Origin: Burkholderia sp. H160
GTDB taxonomy: Bacteria; Pseudomonadota; Gammaproteobacteria; Burkholderiales; Burkholderiaceae
Direction of reading: 5' to 3'
Assembly: GCA_000173575.1 (NCBI GenBank)
Contig: ABYL01000021.1
Location: forward strand, 1 to 64,000
DNA: 64,000 bases
How positions within the stretch are numbered: the first letter of the stretch is position 1; every line of letters starts with the position of its first letter. This document shows positions 29,256-38,439 of the stretch, piece after piece. Position numbers and translations under genes: made by a program. The notes beneath the pieces are model-generated. The model did no database searches. It was not told the DNA's origin and saw only the letters and a list, made by a program, of their open reading frames with translations.

Positions 29256-30501
29256 TCAGTCGAAGCGGACGTGGATGTGCGGCGGGTGCCGCATGTTACA
29301 GCCGCAGATCTGCGGCTGTGGCATATCTGGGTCGAGTCGCAGGTTCGGTAGCCGATCGAGCAACACATTGATCGCACGCGCCATCTCCAGACGGGCGAGG
29401 TGCTGTCCGATACACACATGGGCTCCGTAGGCGAAGCTCATGTGTCGGATGCCCGGCTTGCGGAAGATGTTGAACCTGTCGGGGTCCTCATACCGGTTTG
29501 GGTCGCGGCTGGCGGAGCCATTCACTACATGGATCGCCGAGCCTTTCGGAATCGCCGTACGGTCAAGTTCGGTGTCGCGCGTGGCCATCCGGAACCCGAT
29601 CATCACCGGGCCTTCCCACCGGAGGCCCTCCTCTATGGCTGCGGGCAGGAGGGAACGGTCGCGGCGCAGAGCCTCAAGCTGGTCAGGATTTGTCAACAGG
29701 CCAACCAGGAGGTTGCTCGTGCCGCGGTACGTCGTGTCTCCGGCTGCGTTTATCAGCTGACGCAGGAACGAGATCAGGACGTCCTTGGGCAAGCGATCGC
29801 CGTCCACTTCGGCCTGCGTCAGCGCGCTGACGAGATCGATCCCGGGTTCGGCAAAACGCGCCTCCGTCAGAGCTTCGTAGAAGGCGCCAAGCTTGGAGCC
29901 GGCTTCTGCCGCTTTGGCCACGTCAACGCCGGCCACGGTCAGGGCCACGGCGAGCTTGTGGAAGATCTTGATGTCTCGAGCGGGGAGTCCCAGCTGCCGG
30001 TAGATGATGTGGAACGGGAAGAGCGAGGTGAAGTCTTTCACCAGGTCGGCTTTACCGGCTCCGATGATTGGCTTGATCAATTCATCGACGACCGGCTGCA
30101 CAAAAGAATCACCCCATTGCGCGACCACATTGGGCAGGAACGCACGCTGGAAAATGCGGCGAAACTGCGTATGCTCGGGTGCGTCCATCGTCGTGACGGT
30201 GTGGCCGAAGCCGTGCCCGAGCATCCGTTCGAAGATCTTGTTGCTAAAGATCTCCGTTGGGTATAGACCTGCTGCGCCAGGTCATGGCCAAACACCGTGA
30301 AATGTTGCATGTCAGCTGTGGTCACGTCGGCCGGCAGACCAAACAGTCGTTTGTACTCGACAGGATGGACTAGCGCCTGCTGCTGCCACTCGCTGATGCG
30401 GCTGTAGACATCGGTAATATCTAGCCCTTGGGCGCCGTCAAACGCTTCGAAGGGATTGTAGGCGGATCGTCAAAATCCTGTATTTGGGGCACGGTTGTCA
30501 T
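29256..30501 (-). pseudogene. Cytochrome P450 (class I bacterial), two frameshifts
   Basis: A soluble bacterial P450 of about 415 codons. The ATG at 30501 opens MTTVPQIQDFDDPP. A one-base loss near 30,450 shifts the frame to YNPFEAFDGAQGLDITDVYS and on to DLAQQVYT, and a second change near 30,260 restores the frame GHGFGHTVTTMDAPEHTQFR. The rest is open to 29256: I-helix LINAAGDTTYRGT, K-helix EEGLR, and the haem loop FAYGAHVCIGQHLARLEMAR with its cysteine. All P450 core motifs are therefore preserved, and only the first third is damaged. It lies downstream of an EthD-like gene and a FAD dehydrogenase on the same strand. Confidence 0.85.
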
Positions 30502-30653
30502 AGTCAGCACTATCCTCGCCGCACTCTTAATATGAGCACGCGCTCGACGTATCGCCAAGATGGCGTATTGGTTGTAACCACTGGCAACGAACGAAACCAC
30601 ATTTCGCAGCGCCAGCAAAAAGGACGCACTCTACCCGCGAGTCCTCAGGACGC

Positions 30654-30667
30654 GGGGGGGGGGGGGG
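30654..30667. repeat. Poly-G tract, 14 bases
   Basis: An uninterrupted run of 14 G (plus strand) lies in the gap between the EthD-like gene and the broken P450 gene, 153 bp upstream of the P450 start. Such tracts are slippage-prone and, in promoters, can change spacing. Confidence 0.9.
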
Positions 30668-30768
30668 ACGTATGCGTCGTCTTGTGAACCTTCGTCACCC
30701 TATGACTTCGATGGTCTGGGCGTGTAAGTGCGAGAACTGTTCGCGAGCAAAAACTGACTGGAAATCCA

Positions 30769-31119
30769 TCAAGTCCCAGCGCTGTCCGCGCGATGAAACA
30801 GCCTGCCAGCCGACTCCAACACCGCCGCGCCCGCGTTGGACACATCCATTGCATCAGTCAGTGGCATCAGCGGTGTGCCGATTCGTTGCCCGAGCTCCTG
30901 AAGCAAGGCCGCCGGATCGCTCGTTTCCAGTTCATATAGCGTCAGAAAGCGCCAGGAAAGCGGAGCCTGCAACCCATCGACAGTACGAAAACGCTGGGCG
31001 CTGATCACGCCCGGGACATTCAACGCATCGGAAAGATGCTGTTCGTCATACCAGCGCTCGAACTCGCTCTCTTGTCCGGGGACGCAGTTAGTCAAAGCGA
31101 GCAAATGATATCGAGTCAT
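30769..31119 (-). CDS. EthD-like/dimeric alpha-beta barrel small protein
   Basis: A 116-residue protein starting MTRYHLLALTNCVPGQESEF and continuing ERWYDEQHLSDALNVPGVIS. This pattern (a hydrophobic strand, then W-Y-x-x-x-H and V-P-G-V) is that of EthD-type and related dimeric alpha-beta barrel proteins. They accompany P450 and steroid or ether-degradation genes, usually with an undefined role. It starts 13 bp after the stop of the FAD dehydrogenase and is surely in the same operon. No catalytic residues can be assigned. Confidence 0.75.
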   Translation of the reverse strand: MTRYHLLALTNCVPGQESEFERWYDEQHLSDALNVPGVISAQRFRTVDGLQAPLSWRFLTLYELETSDPAALLQELGQRIGTPLMPLTDAMDVSNAGAAVLESAGRLFHRADSAGT

Positions 31120-31132
31120 CGTGTGAACTCAG

Positions 31133-32866
31133 TTATCGTGCATCGGCGGCGCGCTCAACCACACGCACCGGGCCGGCCGCGCTCGCCACATGCAGTCCGG
31201 CTCGACGGCCCGAAAACACACAGTCGGCAACCGACGTACCGCTGACGTAAAACCCGGATGGAATCCCCTTTGCCGCCCGCCCAGCCGCATAGAGGCCCTC
31301 GATGCGCGAGCCGTCCGCGCGTACGACGTGGCCAGTGGCCTCATCTACGACCAATCCGCCCATTGGGATCGACGGGCACGGGAATTTCTTGCTTCCGATC
31401 GAGATATCGACCGCATAGTAAGGACCAGCGCCGAGCGGCTTCCGATACTGCTCGAGCTTGCTGAATTCGTCAGCGCCCTTCTGGACGCCGGCGTTATAGC
31501 TCATCGCTGTCGCAGCAAGCGCTTCAGGCACAATGCCGCAACGCTGCGCCAGTTCTTCCAGCGTGCGCCCCTTGGCCGCCGACAGCAGGTTCATCAGCAG
31601 TGGCAGACCAAACTCATGCCAGCTCTCGCCCCGCACCGGCATCGCATCGCGGAACGACCGCCGAAACGCGGCACGGTCGATCACCACCCACGCACGCCCG
31701 TCGGTCTGTTCCGCGACAGCGAAGCCGAGATGACCGAGATATGCGTCTTCGTTGACGAAGCGGCGTCCTTCCCGATTCACCACCATGCCTTCCACGAAGG
31801 TGATTGGCGGGCTGATCGAGCGCCACGCGGTGACGGAATGCATGCAATCCGTCACGCCGCCCACGCTTTGCCCAAGCCGGATGCCGCTGCCATCGCAGCC
31901 CAACGTGCCCAGCGGCATCGCTTCGCGGTATTTCGGTGCGTACTGCGCGACCATCTCGCGATTAAACGCGAAACTGCCGGTCGATACGATGACGCCGTTG
32001 CGAGCGCGGATCCTCAGTGGACGCGCATGCTCGCGCTCCAAGGCCGCGAGACGCTCTCCCGTGCGCAACGCCGCCGGCACGAAGTATCGCTGCCATGCGT
32101 TGACGCGCTCGATCAGCTTGCGATGCTCGCGTCCTGCCGCGGAGTTCGGATCGATCGCGTTGGCTTCGACGCCGATCACCGCTCCACTAGCGTCGACGAT
32201 GAGTCGCGTCACCGGACAATGGGCGCGCAAGCGCACGCCGCGCCGCAGAGCCGAGGCCTGTAGCGTCGCATAGAGCACGGAGCCGGTGTACTTCGGACCA
32301 ACCACACGGTGCCCGCGCGGCGCTGGCTTCGCGTGCTGCTTGTAGCTCGAGACTTTTTCGTTGCCTGAGAAATACAGGTCGTAACCAACCGGCGGGTAGG
32401 TGCGTTTTCCCTCGTAAACGTTGCTGCCGAACTGCACGCCGTGCGACTCCAGCCATTCGAGATTTGCGTTGCTTTCCTCGCAAAACTTGCGCAATGTCGA
32501 GTCGAGGATGGTGTCGCCCACCTCCTGCTTCAGGTAGCGGTACATCTCGTCAGCCGTGTCCTCATAACCTCCGGCGCGCTGTTGACGCGTTGCACCGCCG
32601 TAGTAGACCCCCCCACACAGCGCCGTGGCCCCACCTCCGTTGAAGCGGTCCAGCGCCAGCACGTTCAGCCCTTGCGCGCGCGCCTCGAGCGCCGCACAGG
32701 CACCCGCGCCGCCGAACCCGACGACGATCACGTCCGCCGTGTCGTCCCATTGTTCCGCGTTCGCGTCTTTGACGCGCAGCGGCTCCTGCACATAGGAACT
32801 CCATTGCGGGTCGGCGGGCGACGTTTCGCCCAGGGACGCCTTCGGCGCCTTGCTGGCATCGTTCAT
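31133..32866 (-). CDS. FAD-dependent dehydrogenase of the 3-ketosteroid dehydrogenase/fumarate reductase flavoprotein family
   Basis: A 577-residue flavoprotein. The N-terminal dinucleotide fold is DVIVVGFGGAGACAALEARA (about 46-65), followed by LDRFNGGGATALCGGVYYGG. The C-terminal FAD part is GGLVVDEATGHVVRADGSRI, then EGLYAAGRAAKGIPSGFYVS and GTSVADCVFSGRRAG. The order and spacing match the FAD_binding_2 family, which includes 3-ketosteroid delta-1-dehydrogenases, fumarate reductases and urocanate reductases. In this context, introduction of a C=C bond next to a ketone, or reduction of an enoate, is the likely reaction; the substrate is not evident. It heads a minus-strand operon with an EthD-like gene and a broken P450 gene. 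Confidence 0.88.
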   Translation of the reverse strand: MNDASKAPKASLGETSPADPQWSSYVQEPLRVKDANAEQWDDTADVIVVGFGGAGACAALEARAQGLNVLALDRFNGGGATALCGGVYYGGATRQQRAGGYEDTADEMYRYLKQEVGDTILDSTLRKFCEESNANLEWLESHGVQFGSNVYEGKRTYPPVGYDLYFSGNEKVSSYKQHAKPAPRGHRVVGPKYTGSVLYATLQASALRRGVRLRAHCPVTRLIVDASGAVIGVEANAIDPNSAAGREHRKLIERVNAWQRYFVPAALRTGERLAALEREHARPLRIRARNGVIVSTGSFAFNREMVAQYAPKYREAMPLGTLGCDGSGIRLGQSVGGVTDCMHSVTAWRSISPPITFVEGMVVNREGRRFVNEDAYLGHLGFAVAEQTDGRAWVVIDRAAFRRSFRDAMPVRGESWHEFGLPLLMNLLSAAKGRTLEELAQRCGIVPEALAATAMSYNAGVQKGADEFSKLEQYRKPLGAGPYYAVDISIGSKKFPCPSIPMGGLVVDEATGHVVRADGSRIEGLYAAGRAAKGIPSGFYVSGTSVADCVFSGRRAGLHVASAAGPVRVVERAADAR

Positions 32867-33208
32867 GACACTGACCTCCCGTCGCGGATCAGGCCAGACG
32901 TGTCGCCGGATACGGCAAGGTGGCGCAAGGTGGTTCGCATAGTTGTGGTGTCTCCTCAGCGGCGCTCTGGTCGTAGATTCGAAGCGCGATTGTGTGCGAT
33001 AGCTGATTATCCATCATGCAAAAACCACCGACTACCTCGGATAGCTCCCTCTTGCCCGCCTAGAGTATCTCGCATAAACTAATGTGTCGTTAGTTTTTTA
33101 AATTCCAGTTGCGCTACACGGAAGCGCGGCGATCAGCTCCCGAAAAGCAGATCGTGCCGGACTCCCGTGTCACCATCTGTGCAATAACCCGAATAGAGGA
33201 CATCGCCG
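32867..33208. other. Divergent promoter region
   Basis: This region lies between the FAD dehydrogenase (minus) and the epoxide hydrolase (plus). Apart from the dyad at 33077-33095 it holds no gene. The epoxide hydrolase start is preceded by AGAGGACATCGCCG. Confidence 0.5.
33077..33095. promoter_or_regulatory. 19-bp dyad AACTAA-N7-TTAGTT (site 1 of 4)
   Basis: A perfect inverted repeat AACTAA TGTGTCG TTAGTT (extending to AAACTAA/TTAGTTT at 33076-33096). It lies 114 bp before the epoxide hydrolase start. The same layout recurs with fewer matches at three other promoters in the window, which suggests a shared operator. Confidence 0.5.
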
Positions 33209-34363
33209 ATGACGCCCTACCAAGCCGACTGGTCAGAATCCGAAGTGGTCCGCGTGTTGGAACGGGTCCGCAATACCGTGTTGCCGCCTGCCCCGCGGGA
33301 CTCCGGTTGGGCCTATGGTTGTGACGCCGCGTTTCTCGAACGCCTGCGCTACCACTGGCTCAACCACTACGATTGGCGTGCCGCACTGCAAAAGCTGAAT
33401 CGCTTTCCACAATTCACGGCGAATCTTGGCGACTGTGAAATTCATTTCGTTCACGTGCGCGGCGAAAGCGAAGGCCGCCGACCGCTGCTGTTGACGCACG
33501 GCTGGCCGGGCTCGCATTACGAATTTTGGGATCTGGTGGAGCGGTTGGCATTTCCGTCACGCAACGGTGGCCGGGCAGAAGACGCGTTCGATCTCGTCAT
33601 TCCAAGCCTGCCGGGCTTTGGTTTCAGTGGAAAGCCGGACGGCCCGCTTGGTCAGCGAGCCACCGCCCAGCTGTGGAACCGCTTGATGACTGAGGAGCTC
33701 GGCTATTCGCACTATCTCGCGCAGGGTGGCGATTTTGGCGCCGTGGTCACCTCATGGCTTGGCGTCGATCATGCCGAATCTGTCAAGGCAATCCATCTCA
33801 ACATGATGGCCCTACGTTCGTCCGCGCCAGCGCAAAACGAGGCCGAGCAGCGCTGGATGGAGACGGCGCAGATTGCCCAGATGCGCTATAGCGGTTATGC
33901 GGCCGTGCAAATGTCAAAGCCGCAGTCGCTCGTGTGGGCCACCGCGGATAATCCTCTGGGCCAGGCCGCGTGGATCGCGGAGCGTTTTCACGACTGGTCC
34001 GATCTGCGCACTCGCGATTTCGAGCAAGTGCATCCGCTGGACGAGCTGCTAACCACTGTGATGATCTATGTGATGTCTGGCAGCTTTGTCAGTGCAGCGT
34101 GGTATTACGCCGGTATCGTCCAGGATGGCTTCTGCACGATGCCGCCGGGCGTCCGTTGCGAGACGCCTACGGCTTTCGCGAATTTTCCGGGCGATGCACT
34201 GATGCCTGCGCCGCCACGCAGCCGTTTTGAACTGCTGTACAGGTTGACCCGCTGGACCGATTTTCCCGAAGGCGGACATTTCGCGGCACGGGAGCAGCCG
34301 CACGGGTTCCTCGAAGACATTCGCGCCTGGGCTCGAGACTGCTGGCCGCTGAGCCCGCGCTGA
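33209..34363 (+). CDS. Epoxide hydrolase (EHN-type alpha/beta hydrolase)
   Basis: A 384-residue hydrolase with the N-terminal EHN domain typical of juvenile-hormone-type/microsomal epoxide hydrolases: YQADWSESEVVRVLERVRNT at the start, RYHWLNHYDWRAALQKLNRF, then QFTANLGDCEIHFVHVRGES. The alpha/beta core has the oxyanion HGWPGS (about residue 97), GFGFSGKP, the nucleophile elbow AQGGDFGAVVTSW (Asp at about 174) and the catalytic His in PEGGHFAARE. It opens epoxides with water to diols. It follows a divergent region with a 19-bp dyad and stands opposite a FAD dehydrogenase. Activity on a terpenoid or other alicyclic epoxide fits the setting but is an inference. Confidence 0.92.
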   Translation: MTPYQADWSESEVVRVLERVRNTVLPPAPRDSGWAYGCDAAFLERLRYHWLNHYDWRAALQKLNRFPQFTANLGDCEIHFVHVRGESEGRRPLLLTHGWPGSHYEFWDLVERLAFPSRNGGRAEDAFDLVIPSLPGFGFSGKPDGPLGQRATAQLWNRLMTEELGYSHYLAQGGDFGAVVTSWLGVDHAESVKAIHLNMMALRSSAPAQNEAEQRWMETAQIAQMRYSGYAAVQMSKPQSLVWATADNPLGQAAWIAERFHDWSDLRTRDFEQVHPLDELLTTVMIYVMSGSFVSAAWYYAGIVQDGFCTMPPGVRCETPTAFANFPGDALMPAPPRSRFELLYRLTRWTDFPEGGHFAAREQPHGFLEDIRAWARDCWPLSPR

Positions 34364-34559
34364 TCGATGGTGGACGGCGCGAGTGCAGAACGTTCATCTC
34401 TCGTGCCATGCCGCCAGTTCCAAGATCGCGCGAACGATAGACTGTTCCTCCGAGTCGATTTCCCGCCGGCTCTCGAATCCATCGGAATATGACAGGTGGT
34501 CGCATGCACGCGACAGGAGACATCGCACGGGCTTCGCCTACGACTGATGGCAAGGTTCG

Positions 34560-34725
34560 ACGATATCGAGAAGGAGGCCGCTGCCTGGCCGCTGCTCCCA
34601 AGATCCGTGCGAGAGAGGATTCCGGTGCGTGACGCTGCTCGAAGGCTGCGTGCAACCGTCGCTGTCACCGAACAGGCACGCGGCGGTTACGCGCGTACTC
34701 GATCGGCCAAGTATCAGTCGTGCAC
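34560..34725 (+). pseudogene. glcF relic
   Basis: The plus strand reads WPLLPRSVRERIP, then after a frame change VTLLEGCVQPSLSPNRHAAV and TRVLDRPSIS. These match the CCG-domain region of the intact glcF (RPLLPAALGRKVP and LILEGCVQPALSPNTNAAAA with RVLDRLGIS). About 55 codons remain, with one frameshift, between the epoxide hydrolase and a P450 gene. It comes from a second, diverged glcF copy. Confidence 0.7.
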
Positions 34726-34832
34726 CGTTAGGCGCTATTCGTAAGGCGACGAATGGAAGCCATTCCGCGCGACGCGTGACCGGCGCCGGCCCGCGTTCTG
34801 CCGAAGAAGCCGGCTTCGGGAAAGTCCGTCGA

Positions 34833-36053
34833 CTAGACGTTCCACACCAAAGGTAAGGCCGTCGGCTGCATGATTGGGCCCATGCACGTCTGGAGGACCG
34901 CGCGGGGTTTGATACGGAACTCCGGCAACACAGACAGCATCTCCTCCATCGCGATGATCAGCTCGCGCCGCGCGAGCGGTGCACCAACACAGCGGTGAAT
35001 GCCAGTCGCAAACGCGGTATGTCGCGGGTTGCGATCGAGCTTCACCACGTTCGGCTCGGGGAATATCTCAGGGTCGCGGTTGGCGAGCGGCGTCGATAGC
35101 GCGACGATGTCGCCCGGCATCAGCTGCACGCCGCCGATCTGCACGGGCTTCACGCATTTGCGATTGGTCGTCACAGCCGAATAGGCACGTAGCAATTCTT
35201 CGATCGCCATCGGGATCTTCGTCGGGTCGCGCCGCAGCTCGCGTTGGTGTTCGGGATGCTCGGCGAGGTGCCGAAAATGCCATCCCATGTTCGTGGAGAC
35301 GGTGTCCAATCCACCGACAAACAAATTGAAGCAAAAGCCGATCAACTCGTCGTCGGTCAGCTTGCGTCCGCCGACCTCTGCCTGAATACCGTAGCTGATG
35401 AAATCGTCCACAGGATTGCGTTTGCGATCGGCGATCACTTCCCGCAGGAATTCCGTAACCTGCATCGTGCCTTCGATTATCTCTTCGATCGAATCCGGAT
35501 GGGTCAGCTTGCGCTCCCATGCCAGAAAACGTGACAGGCCTTCGACCGGCAATCCCATCAGTTGGAGGAACACGACGATCGGGAATTCAAATGCCATTTC
35601 TGCCATGAAGTCGCATTCGCCCTTGTCTTTGAAGCGGGCTACCGCCGCACGCGCAACCTCGCGCACCTGTTGCTCTAGCCCCGCCATGCGCTTAGGCGTG
35701 AACAACGGGTTGACGATCTGCCGGTGTAGCGCATGCAGCGGCGGATCGCTTTCCGCCGGAACCAGGTTCCACGTCTGGTTGGTCAAAGGCGCGAACGGCG
35801 CAAAATCCTTGCTCGTGAAATGTTCGGTATCGGCATAGATCGTTTGCACGTCGCCGTACTTTCGGAACACCCACATCGGATGCAAGCCATGGTAGCCGTC
35901 TACGGTGTAGAACACCGCAGGGCCTTCGTGCACTTCGGGGATCACCGTCGAGTACGGATTGTCGCTAATGGTCCGTTGTCCCATCAGCGGGTACGGACGG
36001 ACCAGCTCCGGCGGCACGTGTGATGGCAGCACGGCGGTTGATGCGTTACTCAT
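34833..36053 (-). CDS. Cytochrome P450 (soluble class I type)
   Basis: A complete 406-residue P450. The start at 36053 has GAGGGG 6 bp upstream. I-helix oxygen-binding motif: FNLFVGGLDTVSTNMGWHFR (about 240-260). K-helix ExxR: EELLRAYSAV. Haem loop: FATGIHRCVGAPLARRELII with the thiolate Cys at about 354. The N-terminal PYPLMGQRTISDNPYSTVIP and the VPAESDPPLHALHR segment resemble CYP101-like camphor-type monooxygenases, but the exact family needs alignment. It needs a 2Fe-2S ferredoxin (an intact one lies at 59.9 kb) and a reductase (none in the window). A degraded close relative lies at 39.1-40.1 kb. A 19-bp dyad lies 159 bp upstream. Confidence 0.93.
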   Translation of the reverse strand: MSNASTAVLPSHVPPELVRPYPLMGQRTISDNPYSTVIPEVHEGPAVFYTVDGYHGLHPMWVFRKYGDVQTIYADTEHFTSKDFAPFAPLTNQTWNLVPAESDPPLHALHRQIVNPLFTPKRMAGLEQQVREVARAAVARFKDKGECDFMAEMAFEFPIVVFLQLMGLPVEGLSRFLAWERKLTHPDSIEEIIEGTMQVTEFLREVIADRKRNPVDDFISYGIQAEVGGRKLTDDELIGFCFNLFVGGLDTVSTNMGWHFRHLAEHPEHQRELRRDPTKIPMAIEELLRAYSAVTTNRKCVKPVQIGGVQLMPGDIVALSTPLANRDPEIFPEPNVVKLDRNPRHTAFATGIHRCVGAPLARRELIIAMEEMLSVLPEFRIKPRAVLQTCMGPIMQPTALPLVWNV

Positions 36054-36211
36054 ATAGACCCCTCAAGAATGCGTCATTCAAGAAAGCTGTGGCGTGTCCG
36101 TACTGCTAGCGCGGCTGTAATGACTTCAGTAACAGCGTTGGGCACGTGGGCGACTTCACATGAGATTCGAGCGCGTCGGTGCGGCACGCAAGTGTAGCGT
36201 CACTGGATAAC

Positions 36212-36230
36212 AAATAAAATACTGTTAGTT
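36212..36230. promoter_or_regulatory. 19-bp dyad (site 2 of 4)
   Basis: Read on the minus strand: AACTAA CAGTATT TTATTT. The first half matches site 1 exactly; the second differs at one position from TTAGTT. It lies 159 bp upstream of the P450 start at 36053 and within the gap to the SDR gene. Confidence 0.4.
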
Positions 36231-36268
36231 ATATTGCGCACTGCTTCCGACCGACGCGGTCTCACGGC

Positions 36269-37111
36269 TCACCCCACATCAGGCGACTCATCTGGCAGGA
36301 AGATGTCCGGATAAAACTGTGTGGCGCCCGGGACTGCGGCATACTGCGAGAAGTCGCGCACACCCGCTTCGTACAGCACCACGTCGTCGATGCAGAAGCG
36401 TCCGGTGAAAGCGCGGCTAGGCTGGGTGACAATATAGTAAGCCGCGTCGGCCATGATGTCCGGTTTGCGCGATGCCGCGATCATCGGATCACCACCGATC
36501 ATGCCGACTGCCGCAGTCGCGATGCTGGTGCGCGGCCACAACGAGTTAGCCGCGATACCTTCCGTCTTGAATTCCTCAGCCCAACCTAGTGTGCACAAGC
36601 TCATACCATACTTTGCAATTGAATAGCCCACGTGTGGCGCAAACCATTTCGCCTGCATTTCAAGCGGCGGCGAAATGGTGAGAATATGTGGATTGACTGC
36701 CTTTTTCAGGTGCGGAATGCAGTAACGGCCCGTCAGGAAAGTCCCGCGTACATCCACGCCGTGCATCAGATCAAACCGCTTCATGGTGGTGTCCAGCGTG
36801 CCCGTAAGCTGGATTGCGCTCGCGTTGTTGACCACAATATCAATGCCACCGAACCGCTCCACGGTTTCCGCAACCGCACGCTGTACCAGCTCCTCCTCGC
36901 GAATGTCACAGCGCACCGCGAGACCGCAGCCGCCCGCTTTCTCGATTGCCGCGACCGCGGTGTGAATCGTTCCCGCGAGCCTCGCGTCAGGTTCTACGGT
37001 CTTCGCGGCAATCGTGACGTTCGCACCGTCGCGCGCCGCGCGCTCCGCGATCGCGAGACCGATGCCGCGGCTGCCACCGGTAATAAATAACGTTTTACCC
37101 TTCAGGCTCAT
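36269..37111 (-). CDS. Short-chain dehydrogenase/reductase (HSDL2-like)
   Basis: A 280-residue SDR. The ATG at 37111 has GGGAGGGG 2-9 bp upstream. Cofactor motif FITGGSRGIGLAIAERAARD (about 9-28), NNASAIQL for the NNAG element, and active-site pair YSIAK (about 169-173) after LTISPPLEMQ. The C-terminal half with NSLWPRTSIATAAVGMIGGD is characteristic of the HSDL2/YP-type SDRs found in lipid and steroid-like catabolism. NADP specificity is likely from the Ala-Lys after the second strand (IAAKTVEP). It probably oxidises or reduces a hydroxyl in the pathway fed by the neighbouring P450. Confidence 0.9.
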   Translation of the reverse strand: MSLKGKTLFITGGSRGIGLAIAERAARDGANVTIAAKTVEPDARLAGTIHTAVAAIEKAGGCGLAVRCDIREEELVQRAVAETVERFGGIDIVVNNASAIQLTGTLDTTMKRFDLMHGVDVRGTFLTGRYCIPHLKKAVNPHILTISPPLEMQAKWFAPHVGYSIAKYGMSLCTLGWAEEFKTEGIAANSLWPRTSIATAAVGMIGGDPMIAASRKPDIMADAAYYIVTQPSRAFTGRFCIDDVVLYEAGVRDFSQYAAVPGATQFYPDIFLPDESPDVG

Positions 37112-37466
37112 ACCCCTCCCACGTGGATCCGAGCGGGATTCACAAGTTTCCAATAAATGAAACAGTGTCACATTTTACATGAGGTAACATTTGCCGCGTT
37201 AATTGATGCGAGCGGCCAGGTTGCGGTGCGTTGCGAAACCTGGAACGTTCTGACGAACAGGTGCAGTCGCGCAACAGTCGCCCATCGACTTGCGCCACGC
37301 CGCGCCGTGATTTCAGCCAGATGTCCAATACAGCCTCGGCATATAACTAACGCATTGACAGTTTCTATCACACGCAGGATACTTGAAGCGCTGATACGTC
37401 GATATCCAATCCACCTTTCGCAAATTTCAACGTTCCCTTGACTCGACGCTGGAGAATCTGAAGACC
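37112..37466. other. Divergent intergenic region
   Basis: This region lies between two SDR genes that point away from each other. It contains the dyad at 37345-37363. No gene. Confidence 0.5.
37345..37363. promoter_or_regulatory. 19-bp dyad (site 3 of 4)
   Basis: AACTAA CGCATTG ACAGTT: exact left half, right half four of six matches to TTAGTT, same 7-bp spacing. It lies 104 bp before the SDR gene at 37467. The nearby TGACAGTTTCTATCA (37356-37370) also resembles the second motif, but with a 5-bp spacer. Confidence 0.35.
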
Positions 37467-38231
37467 ATGAGCAATTTCAATGTTGACTTGTCCGGTCGAG
37501 TGGCTATTGTCACCGGTGCAGGCGGCGGCCTTGGTAGCGTTTTTTCCGAAGCGTTGGTGAAAGCGGGTGCGCGCGTGGTTGCGGCCGACTACAACAGCGA
37601 CGCGGCGGAAACAACTGCCGCGCGCCTCAATTCTGCGAATGGTTCGGTGCGTAGTTTCAAGGTGGACGTCACCTCGACCGACGAGACCGAGGCGCTTGCG
37701 GACTTCGCGCGCGACGCCTTCGGTGGCATCGACATTCTCGTTAATACCGCCGCATTCATGGAGCCTGTGACGCAGCCTTTGCTGCAATATCCGATGGACT
37801 TGTGGCGCCGTACACTGGATGTCAACCTCAGCGGCCCCCTGAACTGCATCCGCGCAGTCGCGCCGACAATGATCGAGCGCGGCCACGGCCGCATCATTAA
37901 CATCAGCTCCGGGGGGGCGTACTCGTCTGCTCACGCATATGGTGTGTCGAAGCTTGCACTGCAAGGCCTCACCAGCTGGCTTGCCACCGAACTCGGTCCG
38001 AACGGCATCACCGTCAATGCAATTGCACCGGGCGCGCTGAATACTGCTCAAGGCGACAAGGCACGTCCCCCACAATACGTGGAAATGCTACGTGCCGTGA
38101 CCCCGCTCAAGCCACTTGGCGAACCCGAGGATCTGATTGGCGCATTGCTGTTCCTCGCCTCCGATGCTTCGTCCTGGACCACGGGACAAACCGTACGGGT
38201 CGACGGCGGCTGGATCAAGAGCGCCCTGTAG
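37467..38231 (+). CDS. Short-chain dehydrogenase/reductase
   Basis: A 254-residue classical SDR. Cofactor motif AIVTGAGGGLGSVFSEALVK (about 13-32), adenine-pocket VDVTS (about 63-67), NTAAF in place of NNAG, catalytic Ser and Tyr-Lys in INISSGGAYSSAHAYGVSKL (Tyr about 155), then NAIAPGALNT and the C-terminal GGWIKSAL. The Asp after the second strand (AADYN) suggests NAD. Genes of this kind oxidise secondary alcohols such as hydroxylated terpenes to ketones, which would suit a P450 product. A promoter dyad lies 104 bp upstream. The downstream region is decayed. Confidence 0.9.
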   Translation: MSNFNVDLSGRVAIVTGAGGGLGSVFSEALVKAGARVVAADYNSDAAETTAARLNSANGSVRSFKVDVTSTDETEALADFARDAFGGIDILVNTAAFMEPVTQPLLQYPMDLWRRTLDVNLSGPLNCIRAVAPTMIERGHGRIINISSGGAYSSAHAYGVSKLALQGLTSWLATELGPNGITVNAIAPGALNTAQGDKARPPQYVEMLRAVTPLKPLGEPEDLIGALLFLASDASSWTTGQTVRVDGGWIKSAL

Positions 38232-38439
38232 TACGAACACACAGACCGTCGCCTGACGTTCGCCGTCGCGTCCTGCTGAACGAGCGGGCGCAATGACTTC
38301 ACGTGTGCCCATGAGCTAACCCGTCGATCTGGAATCTGATGCGAAACTTATGCGAATCGAAGCGCTCAGGCTCGCGCCATAACGCAGGAAGTAAAGTGGG
38401 TGCCTCGGATGGCATTCTCGACACCCGCTCAAAGGGTGT

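Noticed and set aside
31190-32263. 357-codon open frame on the plus strand
   Set aside because: Antisense of the FAD dehydrogenase, which carries all family motifs.
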